A stretch of DNA of 64,000 nt. Source: Ensifer sp. BR816. Its GTDB lineage: Bacteria > Pseudomonadota > Alphaproteobacteria > Rhizobiales > Rhizobiaceae. Location of the stretch: assembly GCF_000378985.1 (NCBI RefSeq), contig NZ_KB905370.1:3865342-3929341 (forward strand), given 5' to 3'. Below, one piece after another: positions 17,958 to 26,812 of this stretch. The position numbers and the translations under genes are program-made. Under the pieces are notes generated by a model that did not search any database, was not told where the DNA came from, and was given only the letters and a program-made list of their open reading frames with translations. Positions within the stretch are counted from its first letter, which is position 1, and every line of letters starts with the position of its first letter.

Positions 17958-19268
17958 TCACGCCTTGGGCCGATGATCGACGACCCGCTTCGCCTTTCCC
18001 TCGGAGCGCGGGACGCTACCCGGGTCGCGAATCGCGATCGTCGCCGTAACACCTACGACATTCTTGATAGAGTGGGCGAGCGTCTGGGCGCAGGCGGCGC
18101 GGGCATTCTCGTCCGCCGATTCCGCCGTGCATTCGACATGCACGGTCATCGTGTCCATCCGTCCGCTGCGACTGAGTTCTATCTGGAAATGCGGGGCAAG
18201 GCCCCGGCATCGCAGAATCTGCTCTTCGATCTGCGTCGGGAAGACATTGACGCCGCGCAGGATGATCATGTCGTCGGAGCGGCCAGTTATCTTTTCCATC
18301 CGTCGCATGGAACGTGCCGTGCCGGGCAGCAGCCGGGTAAGATCGCGGGTGCGGTAGCGGATGATCGGCAGGCCTTCCTTGGTGAGCGTGGTGAAGACCA
18401 ACTCGCCCATTTCCCCATCGGGCAGAACGTCGCCGGTCTCCGGATCGATGATCTCCGGATAGAAATGGTCCTCCCAGACATGCAGCCCGTCCTTCGTCTC
18501 GACGCATTCGTTCGCCACTCCCGGCCCCATGACCTCCGACAGCCCATAGATATCGACGGCATGCATGTCGAAGGATTGCTCGATTTCCTGGCGCATCGCG
18601 TTGGTCCAGGGTTCGGCACCGAAAATGCCGACCGCCAATGAACTCTGGCGCGGATCGAAACCCTGGCGGCGGTACTCGTCTAGGATCGACAACATGTAGG
18701 AGGGCGTCACCATGATGACACGCGGCCTAAAGTCCTCGATCAACGTCACCTGGCGTTCCGTCATGCCGCCGGACATCGGCACCACGGTGCAGCCCATCCG
18801 CTCCGCCCCGTAATGGGCGCCGAGCCCGCCGGTGAACAGGCCATAGCCATAGGCGACATGCACGAGGTCGCCGCGGCGGCCGCCGGCGGCGCGGATCGAG
18901 CGCGCGACGAGATCGGCCCAGGTGTCGACGTCCCTTTGCGTATAGCCGACGACGGTCGGCTTGCCGGTCGTGCCGGAAGACGCATGGATGCGCACGAGCC
19001 GCTCGCGCGGCACGGCGAACATGCCGAAGGGATAGGTGTCCCTGAGGTCCTGCTTCGTCGTGAAGGGAAATTTTGCGATATCGCTGAGCGATGTCAGGTC
19101 CGAAGGGTGGATGCCGGCCGCGTCGAAGTGCGTCCGGTAGAAGCGCGAATGCTCATAGGCGTGGCCGAGCGACCATTTCATGCGGCCGAGTTGCAGCGTC
19201 GCTATTTCGTCGCGCGACGCCGTTTCGATCGCTTCGAGGTCGCCGGGACGCGGCGAAAGCTCTTCCAT
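17958..19268 (-). CDS. paaK: Phenylacetate-CoA ligase
   Basis: PaaK activates phenylacetate to phenylacetyl-CoA with ATP, the entry step. The 436-residue adenylate-forming enzyme shows the P-loop-like motif ASSGTTGKPTVVGYTQ (around residue 95), the DIYGLSEVMGPGVA segment and the C-terminal hinge region with GRSDDMIILRGVNVFPTQIE. It is the third gene of the leftward paaG-paaI-paaK run; paaI ends 31 bases upstream. Length is normal for the family. Confidence 0.95.
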   Translation of the reverse strand: MEELSPRPGDLEAIETASRDEIATLQLGRMKWSLGHAYEHSRFYRTHFDAAGIHPSDLTSLSDIAKFPFTTKQDLRDTYPFGMFAVPRERLVRIHASSGTTGKPTVVGYTQRDVDTWADLVARSIRAAGGRRGDLVHVAYGYGLFTGGLGAHYGAERMGCTVVPMSGGMTERQVTLIEDFRPRVIMVTPSYMLSILDEYRRQGFDPRQSSLAVGIFGAEPWTNAMRQEIEQSFDMHAVDIYGLSEVMGPGVANECVETKDGLHVWEDHFYPEIIDPETGDVLPDGEMGELVFTTLTKEGLPIIRYRTRDLTRLLPGTARSMRRMEKITGRSDDMIILRGVNVFPTQIEEQILRCRGLAPHFQIELSRSGRMDTMTVHVECTAESADENARAACAQTLAHSIKNVVGVTATIAIRDPGSVPRSEGKAKRVVDHRPKA

Positions 19269-19299
19269 AAGATGACTCCTTCGAACTCCGTTTGTCGGC

Positions 19300-19749
19300 C
19301 TACGGCTCTTCCGCGAGATGGGTTCCCTTGACAGTGCGCGAATGGCCGCGGAATTCAGCCAGTTGCTCTCCCTTCTGGTTGCTGACGCTGACGTCGTAGA
19401 TGCCGCCGCGGCCGCGCCGGGACACTTCTCGCGCCGTCGCCGTCAACCGGTCGCCGGCGAAGGCCGGCGCGATATAGGTGATGGAGCAATGCTGGGCGAC
19501 AGCGCGCTGGTTGTAGCTGTTGCAGGCAAAGGCAAAGGCCGAATCCGCCAGCGCGAAGATATAGCCGCCGTGACAGATGCCGTGACCGTTGGCCATCTCT
19601 TCCTGGACCGGCATGGAAAGAACGGCCGCGCCGGGCGCCACCTGTTCGAGGACCATGCCGAGGCGGCGGGAGGCGTTGTCCCCGCGCCACATCGTATCGG
19701 CAGCGGCCTCGGCAAGTTCCTGTGCCGTGAATTGGCGCATTTCCGTCAT
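19300..19749 (-). CDS. paaI: Hydroxyphenylacetyl-CoA thioesterase (hotdog fold)
   Basis: PaaI is thought to rescue CoA from dead-end phenylacetyl-CoA derivatives. The 149-residue hotdog protein has the motif NGHGICHGGYIFALADSAF, including the catalytic Asp region. The true start at 19749 is given by the ATGA overlap with the paaG stop; a much longer frame running into paaG is a shadow. Order and overlap indicate translational coupling. Confidence 0.92.
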   Translation of the reverse strand: MTEMRQFTAQELAEAAADTMWRGDNASRRLGMVLEQVAPGAAVLSMPVQEEMANGHGICHGGYIFALADSAFAFACNSYNQRAVAQHCSITYIAPAFAGDRLTATAREVSRRGRGGIYDVSVSNQKGEQLAEFRGHSRTVKGTHLAEEP

Positions 19750-20540
19750 TGGCCCGTGAAATCCGGCTTGCGCTTTTCCAGAAAGGCCGCGACGCCCTCG
19801 GCGTAGTCCATGCTGTGTCCAGCCTCGCGCTGCAGGTCGCGCTCCAGCTCCAGCTGCTGTTCGAGGGAATTCGACGCGGCCGACTGGATGGCCCGCTTGG
19901 TCAAGCCCAGCCCCTTGGTGGGCCCCGCGGCAAGCCGGCCGGCGAGGGCCGCCGCCTCGTCGAGGAGCGCCGCATCGTCGACCGCCTTCCAGATCAGGCC
20001 CCAATTCGCCGCAGTCTCGGCATCGATCGGCTCAGCGGTCAGCGCAAGTGCCTTGGCACGCGCTTCGCCGATCAGATGAGGAAGGCTCCATGTGCCTCCG
20101 GAGTCCGGCACCAGGCCGATCTTGGCGAAGGACTGTATGAAGCGCGCCGAGCGCGCCGCGAGGATAATGTCGCAGGCGAGCGCGATGTTTGCGCCCGCCC
20201 CCGCAGCCACGCCGTTGACCGCACAGACCACCGGCTTATCGAGGCTGCGGATGAGCTGGATCAAGGGATTATAGAAGAGCTCAAGGGTCCGTCCGAGATC
20301 CGGCAGCTCGCCGCCCTGGCGCGGGTCGCGGTCGCCGAGATCCTGCCCGGCGCAGAAGCCTCGGCCTGCTCCGGTCAGGAGCACGGCGCGGACCGCAGGA
20401 TCCTGATGCGCTCTTTCCAGGCCGGTCCGCATGGCCACATGCATCTCGTCGTTGAAGGCGTTGAGCTTGTCCGGACGATTGAGCGTCAAGCGAAGAACGC
20501 CGTCGGCGACAGCCGACAGGACGGTTTCGGTCTCGGGCAT
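19746..20540 (-). CDS. paaG: Ring 1,2-epoxyphenylacetyl-CoA isomerase (enoyl-CoA hydratase family)
   Basis: PaaG converts the unstable epoxide to oxepin-CoA. The 264-residue crotonase-fold protein has LTGAGRGFCAGQDLGDRD (oxyanion-hole region, about residues 55-75), GVAAGAGANIALACD and the Asp-containing segment FAKIGLVPDSGGTWSLPHL. It begins at 20540 behind TTGGAGGAATC; the longer open frame to 20609 would run through the operator. It is the first gene of the leftward paa run. Confidence 0.93.
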   Translation of the reverse strand: MPETETVLSAVADGVLRLTLNRPDKLNAFNDEMHVAMRTGLERAHQDPAVRAVLLTGAGRGFCAGQDLGDRDPRQGGELPDLGRTLELFYNPLIQLIRSLDKPVVCAVNGVAAGAGANIALACDIILAARSARFIQSFAKIGLVPDSGGTWSLPHLIGEARAKALALTAEPIDAETAANWGLIWKAVDDAALLDEAAALAGRLAAGPTKGLGLTKRAIQSAASNSLEQQLELERDLQREAGHSMDYAEGVAAFLEKRKPDFTGQ

Positions 20541-20590
20541 GATTCCTCCAATGCAGCCACCTCGCAGGGCTACCGAGAAAAGAGTTGCAT

Positions 20591-20610
20591 AAACCGGCCG
20601 GTCAGTCAAT
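20591..20610. promoter_or_regulatory. TetR-type operator between paaG and the FadB-type gene
   Basis: The sequence AAACCGGCCGGTCAGTCAAT contains the perfect core ACCGGCCGGT. Its 18 bases from 20593 match 15 of 18 bases of the dyad at 10555-10572. It lies 51 bases before paaG and 107 before the divergent gene, so one repressor could control both directions. Confidence 0.68.
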
Positions 20611-20716
20611 TATAAAGAGGGAAAGAACGTCTTCTCACTCCGACGTTGCGAGCGGCGGATGTCGAACGCGCCAACAAAGATTGGATCGAGCGTCGCAGTT
20701 TGCAAAGGCCTCCCGC

Positions 20717-22762
20717 ATGACTGTCAAGATTGAACGCATCGGCGAGATCGCCATCGTGACCGTCGATAATCCTCCAGTGAACGCCCTGTCACAGGCGCTT
20801 CGGCAGGACCTTTTGGACGCGGCGGAGACCCTGGACGCGGACCTCACTGTCCGAGCCGTTGTCCTCAGCTGCGCAGGGCGCACCTTCATCGCCGGAGCGG
20901 ATGTCACCGAATTCGGCAAGCCGCCGCTACCCCCTCACCTGCCCGACGTCGTCGCGCGGATCGAAACCGCCCGAAAACCCTGGGTGGCGGCGATGCACGG
21001 CAGCGCGCTCGGGGGCGGTTTGGAGGTCGCTCTCGGATGTCGTTTCCGTGTCGCCTCCGCCTCCGCCAAGCTGGGCCTGCCGGAGGTCCGTCTCGGGCTC
21101 GTCCCCGGTGCCGGCGGCACCGTCCGCCTCCCGCGCCTGGTCGGCCCCGCCAACGCTGCGGAAATGATCAGTTCGGGCACACCCGTCGATGCGCGAGAGG
21201 CACTGTCTCGGGGACTGATCGATACGCTGATCGACGGAGATCTCGAAAAGGGCGCCATCGACTTTGCCCGTGCTGCGCTGAAACGGCCGCTGCCGACCCC
21301 GCTGATCGAGCGCGCGGTACCGGCCATCGAGGAGGCCTCCTGGGAAATGATCGCCAAGACGGTCGCTGCCCGCGCAAAGGGCGAGGACGCGCCGATTCGT
21401 GCGCTCGCCTGCGTCCGGCGGGCCATCGATGCCGATTTCAAAACGGCCATGGCCTTCGAGAGGGAGACGTTTCTCGACCTGCGCGGCTCTGCCCAGGCCG
21501 CGGCACTCCGGCATGTGTTCTTCGCAGAGCGGGCCGCACGGCGCCCGCCGGAACTCGCGGGCGTGATGCCGAAGCGCTTGGACACGGCCGCCGTCATTGG
21601 CGGCGGAACCATGGGAGCCGGCATCGCCGCAGCCCTGCGTGACGCGGGCCTACCGGTTACGCTCGTCGAGCGCGACGAGAAGGGCCTCGCCCGCGGGCTC
21701 GCCACTCTGCAAACGATCTTCGACGGCGCCGCAAAGCGCGGTCGAATAAGCCCGGAAACGGCCTCCGAGCGGGTCGCAGGCGTGGTCGGCACGACCGACT
21801 ACGGCATGCTTGGAAACGCCGACCTCGTCATCGAAGCCGTGTTCGAGGACATGGCGGTCAAGCGCGCGGTCTTTGCCCGCCTTGCAGACGCTTGCCGGCC
21901 GGACGCCATTCTCGCCACCAACACGTCCTATCTCGATCCCGAGCAGATCGCGGCCGGCGTCGAACGACCGGATCGCTTTCTCGGATTGCACTTCTTCAGC
22001 CCAGCGCATGTGATGAAGCTTCTCGAAATCGTGCCGACGGCGGCGACAGCGCCCGAGGTTCTGGCAACCGGCTTCGAACTCGCCCGCAGGCTGAACAAGG
22101 TGCCGGTACGCGCCGGCATATGCGATGGTTTCATCGGCAACCGGCTACTCAAGGTGACGCGCACCCAGGCGGAGCGATTACTGCTGTCCGGCGCGACGCC
22201 GCGGGCCGTCGATGCGGCAATGCGGCGTTTCGGCCTGCCGATGGGGCCGTTCGAAGCACAGGATCTGGCCGGCCTCGATATTGCCGCCTTCCAGCGGCAA
22301 GCGGCGCGCGCTCGGGGCGAAACACCCTTCGCGCCGGTCGCGGAACGGCTCTGCACGATGCAGCGGCTCGGGCAAAAGACCGGCGGCGGCTGGTACGACT
22401 ATGCGAGCGGCGATCGGACACCGCGGCCTTCCGAAATCGTCTCGGCGATCATTGCCGAAGCGGCGGCCGGATGGACGCAGCATCCGTGGGGCGAGGCGGA
22501 GATCATCGACTGCATTGTCCTGCCGATGATCAATGAAGCGGCCCGCATCCTGGAAGAAGGCGTTGCGATCAGGACCGAAGACATCGACCTCGTCGAGATC
22601 CACGGCTACGGATTCCCGCGCTGGCGCGGCGGCCTCATGCATTATGCCGAGGCCCGTGGACTTCAAGATGTCGTCAATGGGGTCCAGAAACTCACGGACC
22701 GAGGACTTGCCGAACCGCCGACAACAACGCTCAAGCAGGGCAGGCTCGAGCCGCGCGGCTAG
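20717..22762 (+). CDS. Fused enoyl-CoA hydratase / 3-hydroxyacyl-CoA dehydrogenase (FadB-type; covers PaaF and PaaH steps)
   Basis: The 681-residue protein joins a crotonase domain to a dehydrogenase. The hydratase part has CAGRTFIAGADVTEF, with glutamates in GGGLEVALG and GLPEVRLGLVPGAGGT. The dehydrogenase part has the NAD site AVIGGGTMGAGIAAALRDAG (about residue 290) and LHFFSPAHVMKLLEIV. It resembles peroxisomal-type bifunctional enzymes. Placed in the paa cluster and lacking separate paaF and paaH neighbours, it probably performs the beta-oxidation steps of the pathway. The ATG at 20717 has only a weak upstream site. No paaJ thiolase lies in the window. Confidence 0.85.
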   Translation: MTVKIERIGEIAIVTVDNPPVNALSQALRQDLLDAAETLDADLTVRAVVLSCAGRTFIAGADVTEFGKPPLPPHLPDVVARIETARKPWVAAMHGSALGGGLEVALGCRFRVASASAKLGLPEVRLGLVPGAGGTVRLPRLVGPANAAEMISSGTPVDAREALSRGLIDTLIDGDLEKGAIDFARAALKRPLPTPLIERAVPAIEEASWEMIAKTVAARAKGEDAPIRALACVRRAIDADFKTAMAFERETFLDLRGSAQAAALRHVFFAERAARRPPELAGVMPKRLDTAAVIGGGTMGAGIAAALRDAGLPVTLVERDEKGLARGLATLQTIFDGAAKRGRISPETASERVAGVVGTTDYGMLGNADLVIEAVFEDMAVKRAVFARLADACRPDAILATNTSYLDPEQIAAGVERPDRFLGLHFFSPAHVMKLLEIVPTAATAPEVLATGFELARRLNKVPVRAGICDGFIGNRLLKVTRTQAERLLLSGATPRAVDAAMRRFGLPMGPFEAQDLAGLDIAAFQRQAARARGETPFAPVAERLCTMQRLGQKTGGGWYDYASGDRTPRPSEIVSAIIAEAAAGWTQHPWGEAEIIDCIVLPMINEAARILEEGVAIRTEDIDLVEIHGYGFPRWRGGLMHYAEARGLQDVVNGVQKLTDRGLAEPPTTTLKQGRLEPRG

Positions 22763-22809
22763 AGCGGGATGAGGAAAGGTGTGCGCGGTTTTCCGCCCGC
22801 ATCCCGCTC
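22762..22809. repeat. Rhizobial palindromic intergenic element, probable two-way terminator
   Basis: GAGCGGGAT (22762-22770) pairs with ATCCCGCTC (22801-22809), with a nested GGAAA/TTTCC pair inside. From memory this matches a short palindromic element widespread between genes in Sinorhizobium. It sits exactly between two convergent genes, where a bidirectional terminator is expected. Confidence 0.65.
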
Positions 22810-22822
22810 AAACTCACTAGAA

Positions 22823-23290
22823 TCACACCGGAACCGCGGTCGAGTATTTCACGCTCTTCAGGGCGAAATGCGAGGACGAGTTAGCCACCGCGTCGTGCGT
22901 CAGGATGCCGTGCATCAGCAATCGTTCGTAATCGGCAACATCGGCCACGACGACCCGCAAGAGATAGTCCCACTCGCCGGACATCGAATAGCATTCCAGC
23001 ACTTCTTCGTGGCTCTCGACAAAGCGCTCGAAGCTGCGACGGGCCACTTGGTCGTGCGATTTCATCCGCACATGGCAGAAGACGTTCAGGCCGCGTCCGA
23101 CCAACTCAGGATTGACGAGCCTGACGGTCTTTCCGAGCACGCCGGCCGTATCGAGAGCCTTGATGCGCCGCCAGCAGGATGCCGGCGAAGCACCGACGGC
23201 CTCGGCCAATGCGGCATGGCTGATATCGGCCTGTTCCTGCAGGACTCTCAGGATCTTTCGGTCGACCGCGTCGAGATTGAATGCATCCAT
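22823..23290 (-). CDS. bkdR: Lrp/AsnC-family regulator, probable BkdR
   Basis: The 155-residue protein has the Lrp helix-turn-helix (LAEAVGASPASCWRRIKALD, about residues 27-46) and a C-terminal RAM-type ligand-binding domain with GEWDYLLRVVVADVADYE. It is divergent from the 2-oxoacid dehydrogenase operon with 122 bases between. That is the BkdR arrangement, in which the regulator senses branched-chain amino acids and activates bkd. The name is inferred from position. Confidence 0.8.
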   Translation of the reverse strand: MDAFNLDAVDRKILRVLQEQADISHAALAEAVGASPASCWRRIKALDTAGVLGKTVRLVNPELVGRGLNVFCHVRMKSHDQVARRSFERFVESHEEVLECYSMSGEWDYLLRVVVADVADYERLLMHGILTHDAVANSSSHFALKSVKYSTAVPV

Positions 23291-23412
23291 CAGAATTCTT
23301 CCAAAAGCGAAACAGACTGATCAAGTGATACCGAAACGACCCCAAGATTGAAACCGATTTGCGCCTCGGACGGGGTATTCTCTCAATGAGGAATTTGGGA
23401 GGATTTCATACG

Positions 23413-25491
23413 ATGGGACAGGCTGTACTCAAACCTGACCGGCGCAACGCACCCGACGAGAGCATCGACTGGAAGAGAGTCGTTCAACTGATGCTCCTCT
23501 CCCGTGAACTCGACGAGATGGAGGAGAAGCGCCTCGTCCCGGAAAAGAAAGTCCTCTATCAGTTCTCCGCCCGCGGCCATGACATGGCCCAGATTCTCCT
23601 CGGGCTGCACCTCACGGGAAGGCACGACGCCGCCTGCGGTTACTATCGGTCGCGGCCGCTGCTCCTGTCGCTGGGCGTCGATCCGGCCGACGCGCTCGGT
23701 TCAGCCATGGCGCGTGCCGGGGGTTATTCCGATGGCCGCGACATCGGCGTCGTCTTCAACTATCCCAATCCCAACGGCGCGTCGGCCCTGCCGATGTGCG
23801 GCGGCGTCGGGTCCCAGTACACACCGACGGCCGGATGGGCGCAGGCGATCACCTATTTCAGCATGACGCTCAAGAACAAGGACTACGATCGGGACATCGC
23901 CGTCGTCCTCGGCGGCGATGGTTCCGTCGCCTCCAACGGTTTCTGGTCCGCGCTGACGGTCGCCACGACGCAAGGACTGCCGATGCTCTTCTATATCGAA
24001 GACAACGGCTTCGGCATCTCGGTTCCCTCGACCCTCCAGACCCCCGAGGGCAACATCGCCGCCAATCTCGCGGCCTGGAAAAACCTGACCGTCCTCGATG
24101 GCGACGGTTCGGACCCGGAAGAAGCCGCCCGGCTGACGAAGGGGGCCGTCGAGTTGGTGCGCGACGAACGCCGTCCGGTCCTCCTGCGAATGAGAGTGCC
24201 CCGCCTCGAGGGACACAGCTTCCAGGATACCCAGACCTATAAGAGCGAGGATCTCGTCAGAAGCGAATGGGCGCGCGATCCCTTGCCGCGGCTCAAGGAC
24301 TATCTGGTGCCAGCCGTCCTGAGCGAAGCGGAGTGGGATCAGGTCGCCGGCGCTGCCAAGGCGGCGGCCGAACAGGCACGCAGCGAGGCCGAATCCCGGC
24401 CGGTCGCCGATCCGGAAATGGTCACCCGCAATGTCTTCTTCGAAGGCGAAATGCAGGTCATGGGCGGCCAGCACCGTGCCGGCTACCGCCCCCCGGAGAC
24501 GACCGAGACGCCGGCAAGCAACGGCCAGCGGATCAACATGGTGACAGCGATCCGGCGGACGCTCGACCACGAAATGTCGCTCAACGAGCGGGTCATCCTG
24601 TTCGGCGAGGACATCGGCCCGAAAGGCGGCGTCCATGCCGTCACCCTCGGACTGCAGGAAAAGTACGGTACGACCCGTGTGTTCGACACTTCGCTATCCG
24701 AGGAAGGCATTGTCGGCCGTGCGGTCGGGATGGCGCTGGCCGGCCTTGTACCCGTTCCGGAAATCCAGTTCCGCAAATATGCGGAGCCGGCGAGCGAACA
24801 GATCAACGATTGCGGCACGATCCGCTGGCGGACCAACAACCGCTTCGCCGCGCCGATCGTGCTGCGCATGCCGGGCGGTTTCTTCAAATGCGGAGATCCG
24901 TGGCACAGCCAGACGAACGAAGTCGCCTTCGTCCATCAGCCGGGCTGGAAGGTCGCCGTGCCGTCCAATGCCGAGGACGCCGTCGGGCTCTTGCGCACGT
25001 CACTGCGCGGCAATGATCCGGTGATCTTCTTCGAGCATCGAGCCATGCTGGACCATAGCTGGGCGCGGCGCCCTTATCCGGGCGACACCTTCGCACTGCC
25101 TTTCGGCAAGGCGAAGCTCACGCGCGAGGGGAGCGACATCACCATCGTCACCTGGGGCGCCATGGTGCCTCGTTGCGAAGAGGCCGCAGAGGGAATTTCC
25201 GCCGACGTGATCGACCTTAGGACATTGATGCCATGGGATCGGACAGCGGTGCTTTCCTCCGTCCGCCGCACCCGCCGCTGCCTCATCGTTCACGAGGATC
25301 TCGGCACCGCGGGCTTCGGGGCCGAAATCGCCGCTGCCGTTGCCGACGAAGCCTTCATCGATCTCGACGCCCCGGTTTCGCGGCTGACCATGCCCGATAT
25401 CCCAAGTCCCCATAATCCGGTCCTGCTCGACTGGGCGGTTCCCTCGGTCGAGCGGATCCGCCGGAAAATTACCGACCTTCTGGAGTATTGA
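23413..25491 (+). CDS. Branched-chain 2-oxoacid dehydrogenase E1, alpha and beta subunits fused
   Basis: The 692-residue protein carries both halves of a thiamine-diphosphate E1. Residues up to about 330 are E1-alpha, with the cofactor motif GGDGSVASNGFWSALTVATT ending near IEDNGFG. From INMVTAIRRTLDHEM (about residue 375) the E1-beta half continues with LFGEDIGPKGGVHAVTLGL and ends DLLEY. In many bacteria the halves are separate genes. The chosen ATG has GGGAGG 10 bases upstream. Together with E2 it would decarboxylate 2-oxoisovalerate and related acids; the Lrp neighbour favours branched-chain substrates. Confidence 0.85.
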   Translation: MGQAVLKPDRRNAPDESIDWKRVVQLMLLSRELDEMEEKRLVPEKKVLYQFSARGHDMAQILLGLHLTGRHDAACGYYRSRPLLLSLGVDPADALGSAMARAGGYSDGRDIGVVFNYPNPNGASALPMCGGVGSQYTPTAGWAQAITYFSMTLKNKDYDRDIAVVLGGDGSVASNGFWSALTVATTQGLPMLFYIEDNGFGISVPSTLQTPEGNIAANLAAWKNLTVLDGDGSDPEEAARLTKGAVELVRDERRPVLLRMRVPRLEGHSFQDTQTYKSEDLVRSEWARDPLPRLKDYLVPAVLSEAEWDQVAGAAKAAAEQARSEAESRPVADPEMVTRNVFFEGEMQVMGGQHRAGYRPPETTETPASNGQRINMVTAIRRTLDHEMSLNERVILFGEDIGPKGGVHAVTLGLQEKYGTTRVFDTSLSEEGIVGRAVGMALAGLVPVPEIQFRKYAEPASEQINDCGTIRWRTNNRFAAPIVLRMPGGFFKCGDPWHSQTNEVAFVHQPGWKVAVPSNAEDAVGLLRTSLRGNDPVIFFEHRAMLDHSWARRPYPGDTFALPFGKAKLTREGSDITIVTWGAMVPRCEEAAEGISADVIDLRTLMPWDRTAVLSSVRRTRRCLIVHEDLGTAGFGAEIAAAVADEAFIDLDAPVSRLTMPDIPSPHNPVLLDWAVPSVERIRRKITDLLEY

Positions 25492-25494
25492 CGC

Positions 25495-26688
25495 ATGGGC
25501 GATCTCATCGACATCAACGCCCCCATCGAGCAGGAGGGGACGAAGGCGGTCGTCCGCAACTGGCTCAAGAAGGTCGGCGAAAGCGTGAAATCGGGCGACC
25601 CGCTGGTCGAGCTTGAAACCGACAAGGTGACCCAGGAGGTCGCCGCCCCCGCCGACGGCATCCTCGAGGAGATATTGATGGAGAATGGCGACGACGCCAT
25701 GCCCGGCGCCGTTCTCGGCCGGATCGGCGGTCGGGTTGCCGACGTCGGCCAAGGCACGGTGGACACGCCGCCTCCCCACCCCGCGCATTTTTCGCCGGCC
25801 GTGCGCCACGCAGCCGAAGAATACGGCATCGACCCTGCGACCGTCCGCGGCACCGGCCGGGACGGCCGCGTCAGCCGCGCCGACATGGACAGGGCCTTTG
25901 CCGCCAAGGCGGAACGCTTCGAAGCCGCGGCCAGGACCGAGCCGCCGGTACCGGCTGCAGACCCAGTCTCGGTCGACAGCGGAACGGCGGCGCGTTCGCA
26001 CAGGACCCCACACAGCGGCATGCGCAACGCGATCGCTGCGCATATGCTGCAGTCGGTGACGACGGCGCCGCACGTCACGGCCGTCTTCGAAGCCGATTTT
26101 ACGGCGATCATGCGCCACCGCGAACAGCATAGGGGGAAGCTGGCCGCGGAGGGCATCACGCTTTCCTATACGGCCTATATCGTATCCGCCTGCGTCGCGG
26201 CGATGCGCGCCGTTCCCGAGGTCAACAGCCGCTGGCACGAGGATGCGCTCGAAATTTTCGACGACATCAATGTCGGCGTCGGAACCGCCCTTGGCGACAA
26301 GGGCTTGGTCGTGCCGGTGATCCACCAGGCCCAGCACCTTTCGCTTGCCGAGATCGCAGCAAAGCTGCAGGACCTTACTGCACGTGCGCGATCGAACGCG
26401 CTCAGCGCCGCGGACATGAGAGGCGGCACCTTCACCATTTCCAATCATGGCGTGTCGGGATCCCTGCTCGCCGCGCCGATCATCATCAACCAGCCGCAAT
26501 CGGCGATCCTCGGTGTCGGAAAGCTCGAGAAACGGGTCGTCGTCCGCGAGATCGACGGCGTCGATACGATCCAGATCCGCCCGATGGCCTATGTTTCGCT
26601 GACCATCGATCACCGCGCGCTCGACGGCCACCAGACGAATATGTGGCTGACCCACTTCGTCCAGACTCTCGAGGGCTGGACGCAATGA
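25495..26688 (+). CDS. 2-oxoacid dehydrogenase E2 (dihydrolipoyl acyltransferase)
   Basis: The 397-residue E2 has one lipoyl domain with the modified Lys in ELETDKVTQEVAAP (about residue 43), a short peripheral-subunit-binding domain (SPAVRHAAEEYGIDPATVRG, about residue 100), an Ala/Pro-rich linker and a catalytic core ending in the active-site motif DHRALDGH. It starts 3 bases after the E1 stop. The E3 gene that usually follows is reduced to a scrap, so the complex must borrow lipoamide dehydrogenase from elsewhere. Confidence 0.9.
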   Translation: MGDLIDINAPIEQEGTKAVVRNWLKKVGESVKSGDPLVELETDKVTQEVAAPADGILEEILMENGDDAMPGAVLGRIGGRVADVGQGTVDTPPPHPAHFSPAVRHAAEEYGIDPATVRGTGRDGRVSRADMDRAFAAKAERFEAAARTEPPVPAADPVSVDSGTAARSHRTPHSGMRNAIAAHMLQSVTTAPHVTAVFEADFTAIMRHREQHRGKLAAEGITLSYTAYIVSACVAAMRAVPEVNSRWHEDALEIFDDINVGVGTALGDKGLVVPVIHQAQHLSLAEIAAKLQDLTARARSNALSAADMRGGTFTISNHGVSGSLLAAPIIINQPQSAILGVGKLEKRVVVREIDGVDTIQIRPMAYVSLTIDHRALDGHQTNMWLTHFVQTLEGWTQ

Positions 26689-26803
26689 AAGCGCCTATGA
26701 CTAGGACGGGCTTGCCATCGGCGGCGGGCCTCGCGGCTATGCCTGCGCGGATACGGGCCCGGAAATTGCCAGCGTCGGCCGGACGCTCGCACCCTTGCCG
26801 TGA
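26685..26803 (+). pseudogene. Remnant of a dihydrolipoamide dehydrogenase (E3) gene
   Basis: An ATG overlaps the E2 stop (ATGA) as a real E3 start would. About 26 bases later, in another frame, DGLAIGGGPRGYACA appears, a slightly damaged FAD-binding N-terminus of lipoamide dehydrogenase (family pattern IIGGGPGGYxCAIRA). The frame closes at 26803 and the remaining ~440 codons are absent. The next gene ends 10 bases further on the opposite strand. Confidence 0.6.
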
Positions 26804-26812
26804 TCTCCGCCC

